Shown one piece after another: positions 6,280 through 12,745 of a stretch of DNA of 15,511 nt (position 1 is the first letter of the stretch; every line of letters begins with the position of its first letter). The stretch lies in assembly GCA_041666425.1 (NCBI GenBank), contig JBAYHA010000027.1:1-15511 (forward strand), read 5' to 3'. The position numbers were made by a program, and so were the translations under genes. Source of the DNA: JBAYHA01 sp041666425. GTDB taxonomy: Bacteria > Patescibacteriota > Patescibacteriia > UBA11705 > JABHMO01. The notes under the pieces were generated by a model, which worked only from the letters and a program-made list of their open reading frames with translations, had not been told where the DNA came from and ran no database searches.

Positions 6280-6341
6280 AGTTTCATTTTTGACGACAAA
6301 AAAAACCAACAAAACATTTCTGTCGAATCAAAAGTGAAATT
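6280..6341 (+). promoter_or_regulatory. RNA hairpin immediately upstream of atpE
   Basis: The arm AGTTTCATTTTTGACGACA (6280-6298) pairs with 6321-6341 (TGTCG, AA bulge, TCAAAAGTGAAATT). The stem is about 19 bp including two G-U wobbles, with an A-rich loop of about 22 nt. It ends 9 nt before the atpE ATG. Wobble pairs in place of perfect DNA symmetry suggest it works as RNA, for example in translation initiation or mRNA stability. Confidence 0.6.
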
Positions 6342-6350
6342 GTTAAATGT

Positions 6351-6563
6351 ATGGACATTGCTTTAATTGCCAAGGCTGCCACAATCGCCATTGGTGCTAT
6401 CGCTCCGGCTATGGCTATTGGAAAAATCGGTGCAAAGGCCATGGAATCAATCGGTCGTAATCCGGAATCAGCCGGGAAAATTTTAGTCCCGATGTTGCTT
6501 TCTGCCGCTTTTGCCGAAGCTATCGCTATTTACGCTTTGGTTATCGCTTTCAGTATCAAATAA
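6351..6563 (+). CDS. atpE: ATP synthase Fo subunit c (proteolipid)
   Basis: A 70-residue hairpin of two membrane helices, oligomerising into the proton-driven c-ring. The ion-binding carboxylate is E56 in AAFAEAIAIYAL, and the polar loop is R36-N37-P38. In helix 1 the usual GxGxGxG is replaced by A16-x-A18-x-A20-x-A22, with P19 inside it. Aligned with the Ilyobacter tartaricus Na+ ring, the Gln32 position is I23, Ser66 is A57 and Thr67 is I58, while Tyr70 is kept as Y61. The sodium side-chain ligands are therefore missing and H+ coupling is predicted. No Shine-Dalgarno is present; instead a hairpin ends 9 nt upstream and another begins 11 nt after the stop, which may set the extra expression this multi-copy subunit needs. 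Confidence 0.96.
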   Translation: MDIALIAKAATIAIGAIAPAMAIGKIGAKAMESIGRNPESAGKILVPMLLSAAFAEAIAIYALVIAFSIK

Positions 6564-6574
6564 TTTTTTTTGCG

Positions 6575-6598
6575 CTGTGAGTCCGTAATGGCTCACAG
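6575..6598 (+). promoter_or_regulatory. Hairpin after atpE (processing or stability element)
   Basis: CTGTGAG (6575-6581), a bulged T, CC, loop GTAAT, GG and CTCACAG (6592-6598) form a stable stem 11 nt after the atpE stop. No T-run follows on the plus strand and atpF begins 31 nt later, so it is not an ordinary terminator. A partial attenuator or a 3' mRNA-protecting hairpin fits better. Confidence 0.55.
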
Positions 6599-6629
6599 AT
6601 AAAAGAAATTATTAAAAAAACATAAAAAT

Positions 6630-7145
6630 ATGGATGATTTAATTAAAACATTTTCTATTGATTGGAAACTGATTATTGCCCAGCTTGTCAATTTTACTAT
6701 TGTCATTCTTGTCTTGGGTGTTTATGCCTTAAAACCGTTGACCAAATTAATGGCCGAACGAGAAGAAAAGATCAAGAAAAGTTTAAAAGATGCCGAAGCG
6801 ATCGATAGCAAAATGAAAGAAATCGCCGATGAGCGAGAGGGTGAGATTGTCAAAGGTCGCAAAGAAGCGCAAAAATTAATTGTTCTGGCCGAAAAAGAAA
6901 GTGAAGAAATTCGCGCACAAAGATTAGAAAAAACCCAAAAAGAAGTGGAAAAAGTTATTGATACGGCCAAAAATCAAATTCGTAATGAACGAGAAGTAAT
7001 GATTCGCGATGTTAAAGATGAATTGGGTGGTTTAGTTTCGTTGGCACTTAATAAATTGGCACACAGTACAATTGATGAAAAAACCCACAAAAAATTAATT
7101 GACAAAACAATTGCCGAATTAAAAGATACTGATATCAATCAATAA
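6630..7145 (+). CDS. atpF: ATP synthase Fo subunit b (peripheral stalk)
   Basis: Subunit b anchors the stator: one N-terminal membrane helix (residues about 14-34, in AQLVNFTIVILVLGVYAL), then a long, highly charged helix from about residue 40 to 150 that forms the right-handed coiled coil of the b dimer, and a C-terminal part that binds delta. The conserved N21 after AQLV and KP at 35-36 after the membrane segment fit the family. The length of 171 is typical. Only one b gene is present, so a homodimer is expected rather than the b/b' pair of cyanobacteria. The stop is one base from the atpH start, indicating coupled translation. No Shine-Dalgarno. Confidence 0.94.
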   Translation: MDDLIKTFSIDWKLIIAQLVNFTIVILVLGVYALKPLTKLMAEREEKIKKSLKDAEAIDSKMKEIADEREGEIVKGRKEAQKLIVLAEKESEEIRAQRLEKTQKEVEKVIDTAKNQIRNEREVMIRDVKDELGGLVSLALNKLAHSTIDEKTHKKLIDKTIAELKDTDINQ

Positions 7146-7146
7146 T

Positions 7147-7686
7147 ATGCGTATTGCCAAAATAAAACATTTCGTAAAATCACTTGTCGAAATAGGCGTC
7201 GAAAATAAATGTTTTGACAATCTTTTGGCTGATTTAAAAGAAGTGGACAAAAAGATTTCCGAAAACAGCGATCTCAAAAGATATTTAAATGATGTCCAAG
7301 TAACCTTGGCCAAAAAAAAGCAAGCTTTGCAAGTCGTTTTTCAAGATTTTATTGGCAAACTTACTTATAATTTTGTTTATTTACTTTTACAAAATAACAA
7401 AATTAATTGGTTGCCGGAAATTATTGTTGAAGCGGGCAAGATGCATTTGAAACATCAAGATTTGGTGGAAGTTATTTGTGAATCAGTAATTCCGTTACCA
7501 AATGAATCCCAAAAAGAATTAGAAAAAATATTTGAAAAGAAAGTTGGTCAAAAAATAGTTTTCAAAAATATTTTGAATGAAAAATTGTTGGGCGGACTCA
7601 GAATAAAAATCGGGGATTCGGTAATCGATTCTTCGCTCAAAGGAAAGATCGAAAGACTTAATGAAACAATTGAAAAATTACAATAA
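7147..7686 (+). CDS. atpH: ATP synthase F1 subunit delta (OSCP)
   Basis: Delta joins the b stalk to the top of the alpha3-beta3 head. The 179-residue protein has an alpha-helical N-terminal domain (residues about 1-105) and the diagnostic C-terminal segment LLGGLRIKIGDSVIDSS followed by KGKIERL (about residues 151-174). The N-terminal domain is divergent and lysine-rich and lacks the common opening AxxYAxAL, reading MRIAKIKHFVKSLVEI. Identity therefore rests mainly on the C-terminal signature and operon position, which together are decisive. The 23-nt gap to atpA has no Shine-Dalgarno. Confidence 0.92.
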   Translation: MRIAKIKHFVKSLVEIGVENKCFDNLLADLKEVDKKISENSDLKRYLNDVQVTLAKKKQALQVVFQDFIGKLTYNFVYLLLQNNKINWLPEIIVEAGKMHLKHQDLVEVICESVIPLPNESQKELEKIFEKKVGQKIVFKNILNEKLLGGLRIKIGDSVIDSSLKGKIERLNETIEKLQ

Positions 7687-7709
7687 TTAAAAATATCAGA
7701 AATATACTT

Positions 7710-9239
7710 ATGACAAGTACAAAAAAAGATTTTGTCGTTGAATCCTTAAAAAAACAAATTAATGATTTTGATCAACAAATTTCCGTTGACAAAGTCGGAA
7801 AGGTGATTGAAGTCGGAGACGGCATTGCCAAAATCGGCGGATTGAGTGAGGTTATGGCTTCAGAAATGCTTGACTTTGGGCATGATGTTTTTGGTGTAGC
7901 GTTAAATTTGGAAGAAGAAACAGTTGGGGCCATGATTCTTGGTGATTATAGCAAAATTAAAGAAGGCGATACTGTCAAAAGTACCGGCAACATTTTGTCC
8001 GTTCCGGTTGGTGAAAATTTTATCGGCCGGGTTGTTGATCCACTTGGCAAACAAATTGATAACAAAGGTGAAATTGTCAGCAAAACTTTTTATCCAGTTG
8101 AAAAAATCGCTCCGGGTGTTATTACCAGAAAATCGGTTCATCAACCGGTGCAAACTGGAATCAAAGCTATCGACTCAATTATTCCAATCGGTCGTGGACA
8201 ACGCGAACTTATCATTGGCGACCGCCAAACCGGAAAAACAGCTATTGCCATTGACGCAATTATCAATCAAAAAGGCCAAGATATTATTTGTATTTATGTC
8301 GCAATCGGCCAAAAAGAATCCAAAATTGCCAAAATTGTTGGAAAATTAGAAGAAGCCGGAGCGATGGATCACACTATTATTGTGGTTGCTGGAGCTTCAA
8401 TGCCAGCCTCACTTAGTTATATTGCGCCCTTTACCGGTTGTGCATTGGGTGAATATTTCATGGACAAAGGCAAGGATGTTCTCATTATTTATGATGATTT
8501 GAGCAAACACGCCGTTGCTTATCGTGAAATTTCACTTTTACTTCGCCGTCCACCAGGTCGCGAAGCTTATCCGGGGGATGTGTTTTACCTTCATTCCAGA
8601 CTTCTCGAAAGAGCGGCCAAATTAGATGAAAAACATGGTGGTGGTTCAATTACTGCTTTGCCAATTATTGAAACTCAAGCCGGTGATATTTCCGCGTATA
8701 TTCCAACTAATGTTATTTCTATTACTGACGGTCAAATATATCTCGAAAGTGATTTGTTTTATCAAGGCGTTCGCCCTGCGGTGAATGTTGGTTTGTCCGT
8801 TTCTCGTGTCGGTTCAAAAGCGCAAATCAAAGCCATGAAAAAAGTGGCCGGTAAGTTGCGTTTGGAAGTTGCTCAATATCGTGAATTGGCTGCCTTTGCT
8901 CAATTTGGTTCTGATCTTGATGAAGCAACAAAAAGTCAGATTGAACGAGGCAAAAGAATTGTTGAAATGTTAAAGCAAGGACAGTTCAGACCAATGGCCG
9001 TAGAAAATCAAGTGGTTATTATTTATGCTGCCGTCAATGGTCATCTTGATGATATTCAAGTAGAAAAAATGGCTGAATTTGAGGATGGTTTACACAAATA
9101 TTTGGCTAATAATGGCAAGCAAACTTTGTTTGAAATAAAAGATAAAGGCGAATTGACAGAAGTTATTGAAAAAGAAGTTATTCGATTGATTAAAGAATAT
9201 AAATCAACTGTTGCTGAAATGAGAATTGAAACCAAATAA
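7710..9239 (+). CDS. atpA: ATP synthase F1 subunit alpha
   Basis: Alpha provides the non-catalytic nucleotide sites of the F1 head. Its 509 residues match the usual 500-515. The Walker A loop is G170-DRQT-GKT177. RRPPGREAYPGD and LPIIETQAGDISAYIPTNV are alpha-family signatures, and SVSRVGSKAQ carries the arginine R366 that completes the catalytic site of neighbouring beta. The N-terminal beta-barrel (about residues 25-95) and the C-terminal helical domain with QFRPMAVENQV are both complete. Divergence is low, as expected for this subunit. It lies between delta and gamma in canonical order. Confidence 0.98.
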   Translation: MTSTKKDFVVESLKKQINDFDQQISVDKVGKVIEVGDGIAKIGGLSEVMASEMLDFGHDVFGVALNLEEETVGAMILGDYSKIKEGDTVKSTGNILSVPVGENFIGRVVDPLGKQIDNKGEIVSKTFYPVEKIAPGVITRKSVHQPVQTGIKAIDSIIPIGRGQRELIIGDRQTGKTAIAIDAIINQKGQDIICIYVAIGQKESKIAKIVGKLEEAGAMDHTIIVVAGASMPASLSYIAPFTGCALGEYFMDKGKDVLIIYDDLSKHAVAYREISLLLRRPPGREAYPGDVFYLHSRLLERAAKLDEKHGGGSITALPIIETQAGDISAYIPTNVISITDGQIYLESDLFYQGVRPAVNVGLSVSRVGSKAQIKAMKKVAGKLRLEVAQYRELAAFAQFGSDLDEATKSQIERGKRIVEMLKQGQFRPMAVENQVVIIYAAVNGHLDDIQVEKMAEFEDGLHKYLANNGKQTLFEIKDKGELTEVIEKEVIRLIKEYKSTVAEMRIETK

Positions 9240-9242
9240 AAT

Positions 9243-10196
9243 ATGGCAGGTGGAACAAGAGATATCAAAAGACGAATCAAATCAGTGGCCAATACTCGCA
9301 AAATTACCAAAGCGATGGAAATGGTCGCGGCCGCCAAAATGCGCAAAGCTGTGGCTGCCGTTCAAGCCACTCGTGATTACGCCAATTTGGCTTGGGCGAC
9401 TGTTTTGCATTTGTCCGAAAAAACTGAGCAAAAAAAACATGCGCTTCTTCGCAAACCAAAAAAAGTTGAAAATATTGGCTTAATTTTAATTGGCTCCAAT
9501 CGTGGACTTTGCGGTGGTTTTAATATTCAAGTTTCCAATAAAGCGGTTGTCTCAATAAAAAAACATGAGAATACAATTAAAAAAACTGAAATAATAACTT
9601 TTGGTAGCAAATCTCGCGATGTGATCAAAGGTTTTGGTTTTGATGTTGTGGCCGATTTTGAAAAAGCAGATTTAACTTTATCCGCAGCCGAAGTGGCTGC
9701 TTTGTCTAGAATGGTAATTACCGATTTTGTAAATTGTAAATATGACAAAGTTTTTGTGGTTTTTACCGATTATATTTCTTCACTTAGACAAGAACCGAGA
9801 GTAAAACAGTTACTGCCGATTATTCCAGAACCGGATGATTATTTGGGAATTGTTGGCAAAAGTTCGGGAATTGAAACAACCAAAGAGTTTATTGAAAAAA
9901 AATCAGAGAAATATTTAAAAAAGGGTGAATTCAGCTACGAATATTTGTTTGAACCGAATGCTTCGACTGTTCTTGATCAAATGTTACCTCGCTTAATTGA
10001 AATGCAAATTTATCAAGCCGTTCTCGAAAGTGAAGCCTCAGAACATTCTTCACGAATGCTAGCCATGAGAAATGCAACTGATTCAGCCAAAGATATGATT
10101 GATGATTTAACACTTTCTTATAATCGCGCTCGACAAGCCGGAATTACCCAAGAAATTGCTGAAATTAGCGCCGGAGCTTCAGCTTTGAAAAAATAA
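9243..10196 (+). CDS. atpG: ATP synthase F1 subunit gamma
   Basis: Gamma is the rotating central shaft. The N-terminal helix (GGTRDIKRRIKSVANTRKIT, then KAMEMVAAAKM) and the C-terminal helix (SEHSSRMLAMRNATDSAKD and ARQAGITQEIAEI) are the conserved coiled-coil ends that insert into the alpha/beta head. GSNRGLCGGFN (about residues 83-93) marks the Rossmann-like globular domain. At 317 residues it exceeds the common 285-300; the surplus lies in the globular domain, around DYLGIVGKSSGIETTKEF (about residues 199-216), a variable region. It begins 3 nt after atpA. A large inverted repeat separates it from atpD, the longest gap inside the F1 genes. Confidence 0.96.
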   Translation: MAGGTRDIKRRIKSVANTRKITKAMEMVAAAKMRKAVAAVQATRDYANLAWATVLHLSEKTEQKKHALLRKPKKVENIGLILIGSNRGLCGGFNIQVSNKAVVSIKKHENTIKKTEIITFGSKSRDVIKGFGFDVVADFEKADLTLSAAEVAALSRMVITDFVNCKYDKVFVVFTDYISSLRQEPRVKQLLPIIPEPDDYLGIVGKSSGIETTKEFIEKKSEKYLKKGEFSYEYLFEPNASTVLDQMLPRLIEMQIYQAVLESEASEHSSRMLAMRNATDSAKDMIDDLTLSYNRARQAGITQEIAEISAGASALKK

Positions 10197-10199
10197 AAG

Positions 10200-10293
10200 A
10201 GTTCATAAAGTTTTTAAAGTTCGTAAAGTTCATAAAGTATTTTTCCTAATGAACTTACTTTATAAACTTTATAAACTTTTAACTTTATAAACT
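10200..10293. repeat. Imperfect inverted repeat, arms about 40 bp, in the atpG-atpD gap
   Basis: The left arm at 10200-10239 is built from AGTTCATAAAGT-like units and is nearly the reverse complement of the right arm at 10256-10293, built from ACTTTATAAAC units. Inside it, AAGTTCAT (10226-10233) and ATGAACTT (10249-10256) form a perfect 8-bp pair. In mRNA this would fold into a long AU-rich hairpin starting 3 nt after the atpG stop. It is the same repeat family as the units before tatD and at 12163-12201, here head to head. Confidence 0.75.
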
Positions 10294-10337
10294 AATTTAC
10301 TTTATAAACTTTTAACTTTATAACTTTATAAACTAAT
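10294..10337 (+). repeat. ACTTTATAAACTTTTA-type tandem repeat before atpD
   Basis: The sequence TTTACTTTATAAACTTTTAA, then CTTTATAACTTTATAAACTAAT, runs directly up to the atpD ATG. It continues the unit of the inverted repeat to its left. TATAAA at 10327-10332 lies only 5 nt from the ATG. Confidence 0.75.
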
Positions 10338-11696
10338 ATGAATACAGGCAAAGTAAAACAAGTTATCGGCCCAGTTGTCGATGTGGAATTCGAAAATGAA
10401 TTACCAGCACTTTTTCAAGCTCTCGAAGTAATGATCGGTGAGCAAAAATTAGTCTTGGAAGTTGAACAACATATCGGCGACAAACAAGTCCGCACAATCG
10501 CCATGGGTGCAACTGACGGTCTGAAACGCGGAGAAGAAGTTATTGATACAGGAGCACCAATTAGCGTTCCGGTTGGTAATGAAACTCTTGGCCGAATGTT
10601 TAATGTTCTTGGTGAACCAATTGATGGTGGCGCTGCGGTTAAGACAAAACAAAAATATTCTATTCATCGCGATGCACCAAAGTTTAGTGAACAATCTTCC
10701 AAAATTGAAATTTTTGAAACCGGAATTAAAGTTATCGATTTGATCTGTCCGTTTATTAAAGGTGGTAAAGTTGGTCTATTCGGTGGCGCCGGTGTTGGTA
10801 AGACCGTGGTTATTATGGAATTGATCAGAAATATTGCCCAAGAACATAGTGGCACTTCCGTTTTTGCTGGTGTTGGAGAAAGAACTCGTGAAGGAAATGA
10901 TTTATTTTATGAAATGAAAGATTCTGGAGTTATCGACAAAACCGCTTTGGTTTTTGGTCAGATGAATGAACCACCGGGATCACGCGCTCGAGTTGCCTTG
11001 ACCGGTTTAACAATGGCTGAATATTTTCGTGATCAAGGTCAAGATGTTTTATTATTTGTTGATAATATTTTTCGTTTTACTCAAGCTGGTTCCGAAGTTT
11101 CCGCCCTTCTTGGTCGTATGCCTTCGGCCGTAGGTTATCAACCAACTTTGGCTACTGAAATGGGCCGATTACAAGAAAGAATTACTTCTACCAACAAAGG
11201 TTCAATTACTTCAGTTCAAGCTGTTTATGTTCCAGCCGACGATTTGACCGATCCAGCTCCAGCGACAACTTTTGCGCACTTGGATTCAACGGTTGTTTTG
11301 TCTCGCGCCTTGTCAGAATTGGGAATTTATCCTGCGGTTGATCCGATTGATTCAACTTCAACTATTCTTGATCCATTAATTGTTGGAGAAGAACATTATC
11401 GCGTGGCTCGTGAAGTTCAACGCGTGCTTCAACGTTACAAAGATTTGCAAGATATTATTGCCATTCTTGGTGTTGATGAATTAAGTGAAGCTGACAAAAA
11501 ATTAGTTTCTCGCGCTCGCAAAATGCAAAAATTCCTTTCACAACCATTTTTTGTGGCCGAAACATTTACCGGTATGCCTGGAAAATATGTTTCATTAAAA
11601 GATACCATTCGTGGTTTTCAAGAAATTCTTGATGGCAAGCATGATGATAAGAATGAACAAGCTTTTTATATGAAAGGTTCAATTGATGAAGTTTAA
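10338..11696 (+). CDS. atpD: ATP synthase F1 subunit beta (catalytic)
   Basis: Beta carries the catalytic sites for ATP synthesis and hydrolysis. The Walker A loop is G149-GAGVGKT156, and the catalytic glutamate is E181 in GVGERTREGND. Walker B is in DVLLFVDNIFRFTQAGSEVSALLGR, and LSRALSELGIYPAVDPIDSTS is the beta-family signature. DELSEADK is the DELSEED-type loop through which beta pushes gamma; here it reads DELSEAD. The 452 residues are slightly under the common 460-480. MNTGKVKQVIGPVVDVEF fixes the start. There is no Shine-Dalgarno; the 141-nt gap from atpG is filled by the repeat structure. The protein is highly conserved and intact. Confidence 0.98.
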   Translation: MNTGKVKQVIGPVVDVEFENELPALFQALEVMIGEQKLVLEVEQHIGDKQVRTIAMGATDGLKRGEEVIDTGAPISVPVGNETLGRMFNVLGEPIDGGAAVKTKQKYSIHRDAPKFSEQSSKIEIFETGIKVIDLICPFIKGGKVGLFGGAGVGKTVVIMELIRNIAQEHSGTSVFAGVGERTREGNDLFYEMKDSGVIDKTALVFGQMNEPPGSRARVALTGLTMAEYFRDQGQDVLLFVDNIFRFTQAGSEVSALLGRMPSAVGYQPTLATEMGRLQERITSTNKGSITSVQAVYVPADDLTDPAPATTFAHLDSTVVLSRALSELGIYPAVDPIDSTSTILDPLIVGEEHYRVAREVQRVLQRYKDLQDIIAILGVDELSEADKKLVSRARKMQKFLSQPFFVAETFTGMPGKYVSLKDTIRGFQEILDGKHDDKNEQAFYMKGSIDEV

Positions 11697-11701
11697 TTTC
11701 T

Positions 11702-12136
11702 ATGGAAAAAATAAATTTTAAAATTGCCACTCCGGAAAGAGTTGTTTTCAAGGGCGAAGTTGATTCAATCACTTTACCAACAACAACTGGAGAGATTACC
11801 GTTTTGCCAAACCATCTTCCATTAATTTCAGTTTTAAAAGCTGGAGAAATTTTGATAAAAAATAATGGGGAAGATGTTTCAGTTGCCGTCTCGGGTGGAT
11901 TTATCGAAGTTTTGGCAACCAAGGTCGTGGTTTTAGCTGATAGTGCGGAACGCAGTGAAGAATTAGATGTTTCCCGAGCCGAAGAAGCGTTACGCCGAGC
12001 CATGGAACTCCGAGAAAAGAAAACGGTTGATGTCCGTGAATTTGGCGCTTTGACTGCGCAAATTGAAAAAGAAATGGCTAGAATCAAAGTTGGGCGCAAA
12101 TCACGGCATCGTTTGGAAGTCAATAGTAAATTGTAG
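11702..12136 (+). CDS. atpC: ATP synthase F1 subunit epsilon
   Basis: Epsilon sits at the foot of gamma and contacts the c-ring; in many bacteria its C-terminal helices inhibit ATP hydrolysis. The N-terminal beta-sandwich is clear: INFKIATPERVVFKGEVD, TTTGEITVLPNHLPLISVL and AVSGGFIEVL (residues about 3-80). The C-terminal helical hairpin is complete, with RAEEALRRAMELRE around 95-108 and a second basic helix around 117-140. A full-length regulatory domain is thus present. It begins 5 nt after atpD. No terminator is seen in the 68 bases after its stop, so transcription probably continues into the next gene. Confidence 0.96.
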   Translation: MEKINFKIATPERVVFKGEVDSITLPTTTGEITVLPNHLPLISVLKAGEILIKNNGEDVSVAVSGGFIEVLATKVVVLADSAERSEELDVSRAEEALRRAMELREKKTVDVREFGALTAQIEKEMARIKVGRKSRHRLEVNSKL

Positions 12137-12162
12137 TTTGTTTTATCTGACATCTTTGTCCA

Positions 12163-12201
12163 GCTTTATAAACTTTTAACTTTATGAACTTTATAAACTA
12201 A
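12163..12201 (+). repeat. ACTTTATAAACTTTTA-type repeat before the first carbonic-anhydrase-like gene
   Basis: GCTTTATAAACTTTTAA, then CTTTATGAACTTTATAAACTAAC, ending 3-4 nt before the ATG at 12205. This is the third site of this repeat in the window, again directly before a start codon. TATAAA at 12192-12197 is 7 nt from the ATG. Confidence 0.75.
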
Positions 12202-12204
12202 CTT

Positions 12205-12618
12205 ATGTCTCACCATTGCCACAATTTATTGATGACTTGTATTGATTTTCGTTTTCATGAAGCCATTCAAAAATGGGTCAAAGAAAACGGGCTAACTAAT
12301 GATTTTGATTTGGTTTCTCTTGCCGGCGTACAAAAATCTTTGCTGGACGAAGATACTCGAGCAACCGTCTTAAAACAGTTGGAAATTTCCAGCCGTTTGC
12401 ATGGGATTGAAACTGTTATATTTGTTGCGCATCAAGATTGTGGAGCTTATGGCGGAAGTAAAGTTTTTGTTAATTTTGAAGAAGAGAAAGCCAAGTATTT
12501 AGCCGATATGATTGCGGCTGGGGCGATTATCAAAGAAACTTTGCCAAATTTGCAAGTAAAAAAATTAATGCTTACTTTTAACGAAGAAACCGGCGCCGTT
12601 GCCATTAGTGAATTATAA
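12205..12618 (+). CDS. Minimal beta-carbonic-anhydrase-like protein 1
   Basis: A 137-residue protein with the beta-carbonic anhydrase metal and dyad pattern: C12-x-D14-x-R16 in TCIDFRF, and H76-x2-C79 in AHQDCGAYGG. In that family Cys-His-Cys bind zinc and the Asp-Arg pair gates the fourth ligand, for CO2/bicarbonate interconversion. It is shorter than typical enzymes (170-220 residues), lacking the long N-terminal helices and reduced at the C-terminus, so it is a compact variant; activity is not proven. It lies 68 nt after atpC with no terminator between, so it probably ends the atp transcript. No signal peptide is present and it should be cytoplasmic. The product of 12746-13174 shares the same motif set but is otherwise much diverged. 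Confidence 0.75.
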   Translation: MSHHCHNLLMTCIDFRFHEAIQKWVKENGLTNDFDLVSLAGVQKSLLDEDTRATVLKQLEISSRLHGIETVIFVAHQDCGAYGGSKVFVNFEEEKAKYLADMIAAGAIIKETLPNLQVKKLMLTFNEETGAVAISEL

Positions 12619-12633
12619 AATATAACTAAATTT

Positions 12634-12673
12634 ATAAAAAAAGATTCCCATGTGGGGTCATTTTTTATTTTTA
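12634..12673 (+). terminator. Probable terminator of the atp operon transcript
   Basis: An A-run, then GATTCCC-ATGT-GGGGTC with a small internal mismatch, then TTTTTTATTTTT. The core is GC-rich (CCC/GGG) and the flanking A and T runs can extend the stem. It lies about 20 nt after the first carbonic-anhydrase-like gene and just before a strong promoter, so it likely ends the transcript begun near 4990. Confidence 0.65.
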
Positions 12674-12680
12674 CACACAG

Positions 12681-12709
12681 TTGACCAAACTGAAAACTGT
12701 TGCTATAAT
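12681..12709 (+). promoter_or_regulatory. Strong sigma70-type promoter of carbonic-anhydrase-like gene 2
   Basis: TTGACC (12681-12686), a 17-bp spacer, TATAAT (12704-12709), preceded by TGC (extended -10). Transcription should start near 12716, giving a leader of about 30 nt that contains the AAAGGAG ribosome site. Confidence 0.88.
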
Positions 12710-12732
12710 CTTGCTATATTTTGATGTTCTTT

Positions 12733-12739
12733 AAAGGAG
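12733..12739 (+). promoter_or_regulatory. Shine-Dalgarno AAAGGAG
   Basis: A strong anti-16S match 6 nt before the ATG at 12746. It stands out because most genes in the window have none, and it fixes the start. Confidence 0.85.
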
Positions 12740-12745
12740 AAAGCA

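Noticed and set aside
6351..6563. Sodium-coupled ATP synthase
   Set aside because: The Gln, Ser and Thr ligand positions of Na+ rings are Ile, Ala and Ile here; only the tyrosine is kept.
6575..6598. Hairpin after atpE as a rho-independent terminator
   Set aside because: No T-run follows on the plus strand, and a terminator here would cut off the stalk and all F1 genes.
11566..12153. A 195-codon minus-strand frame across the end of atpD and atpC
   Set aside because: It lies wholly opposite two well-conserved ATP synthase genes and shows no family motifs; a shadow of biased codon use.
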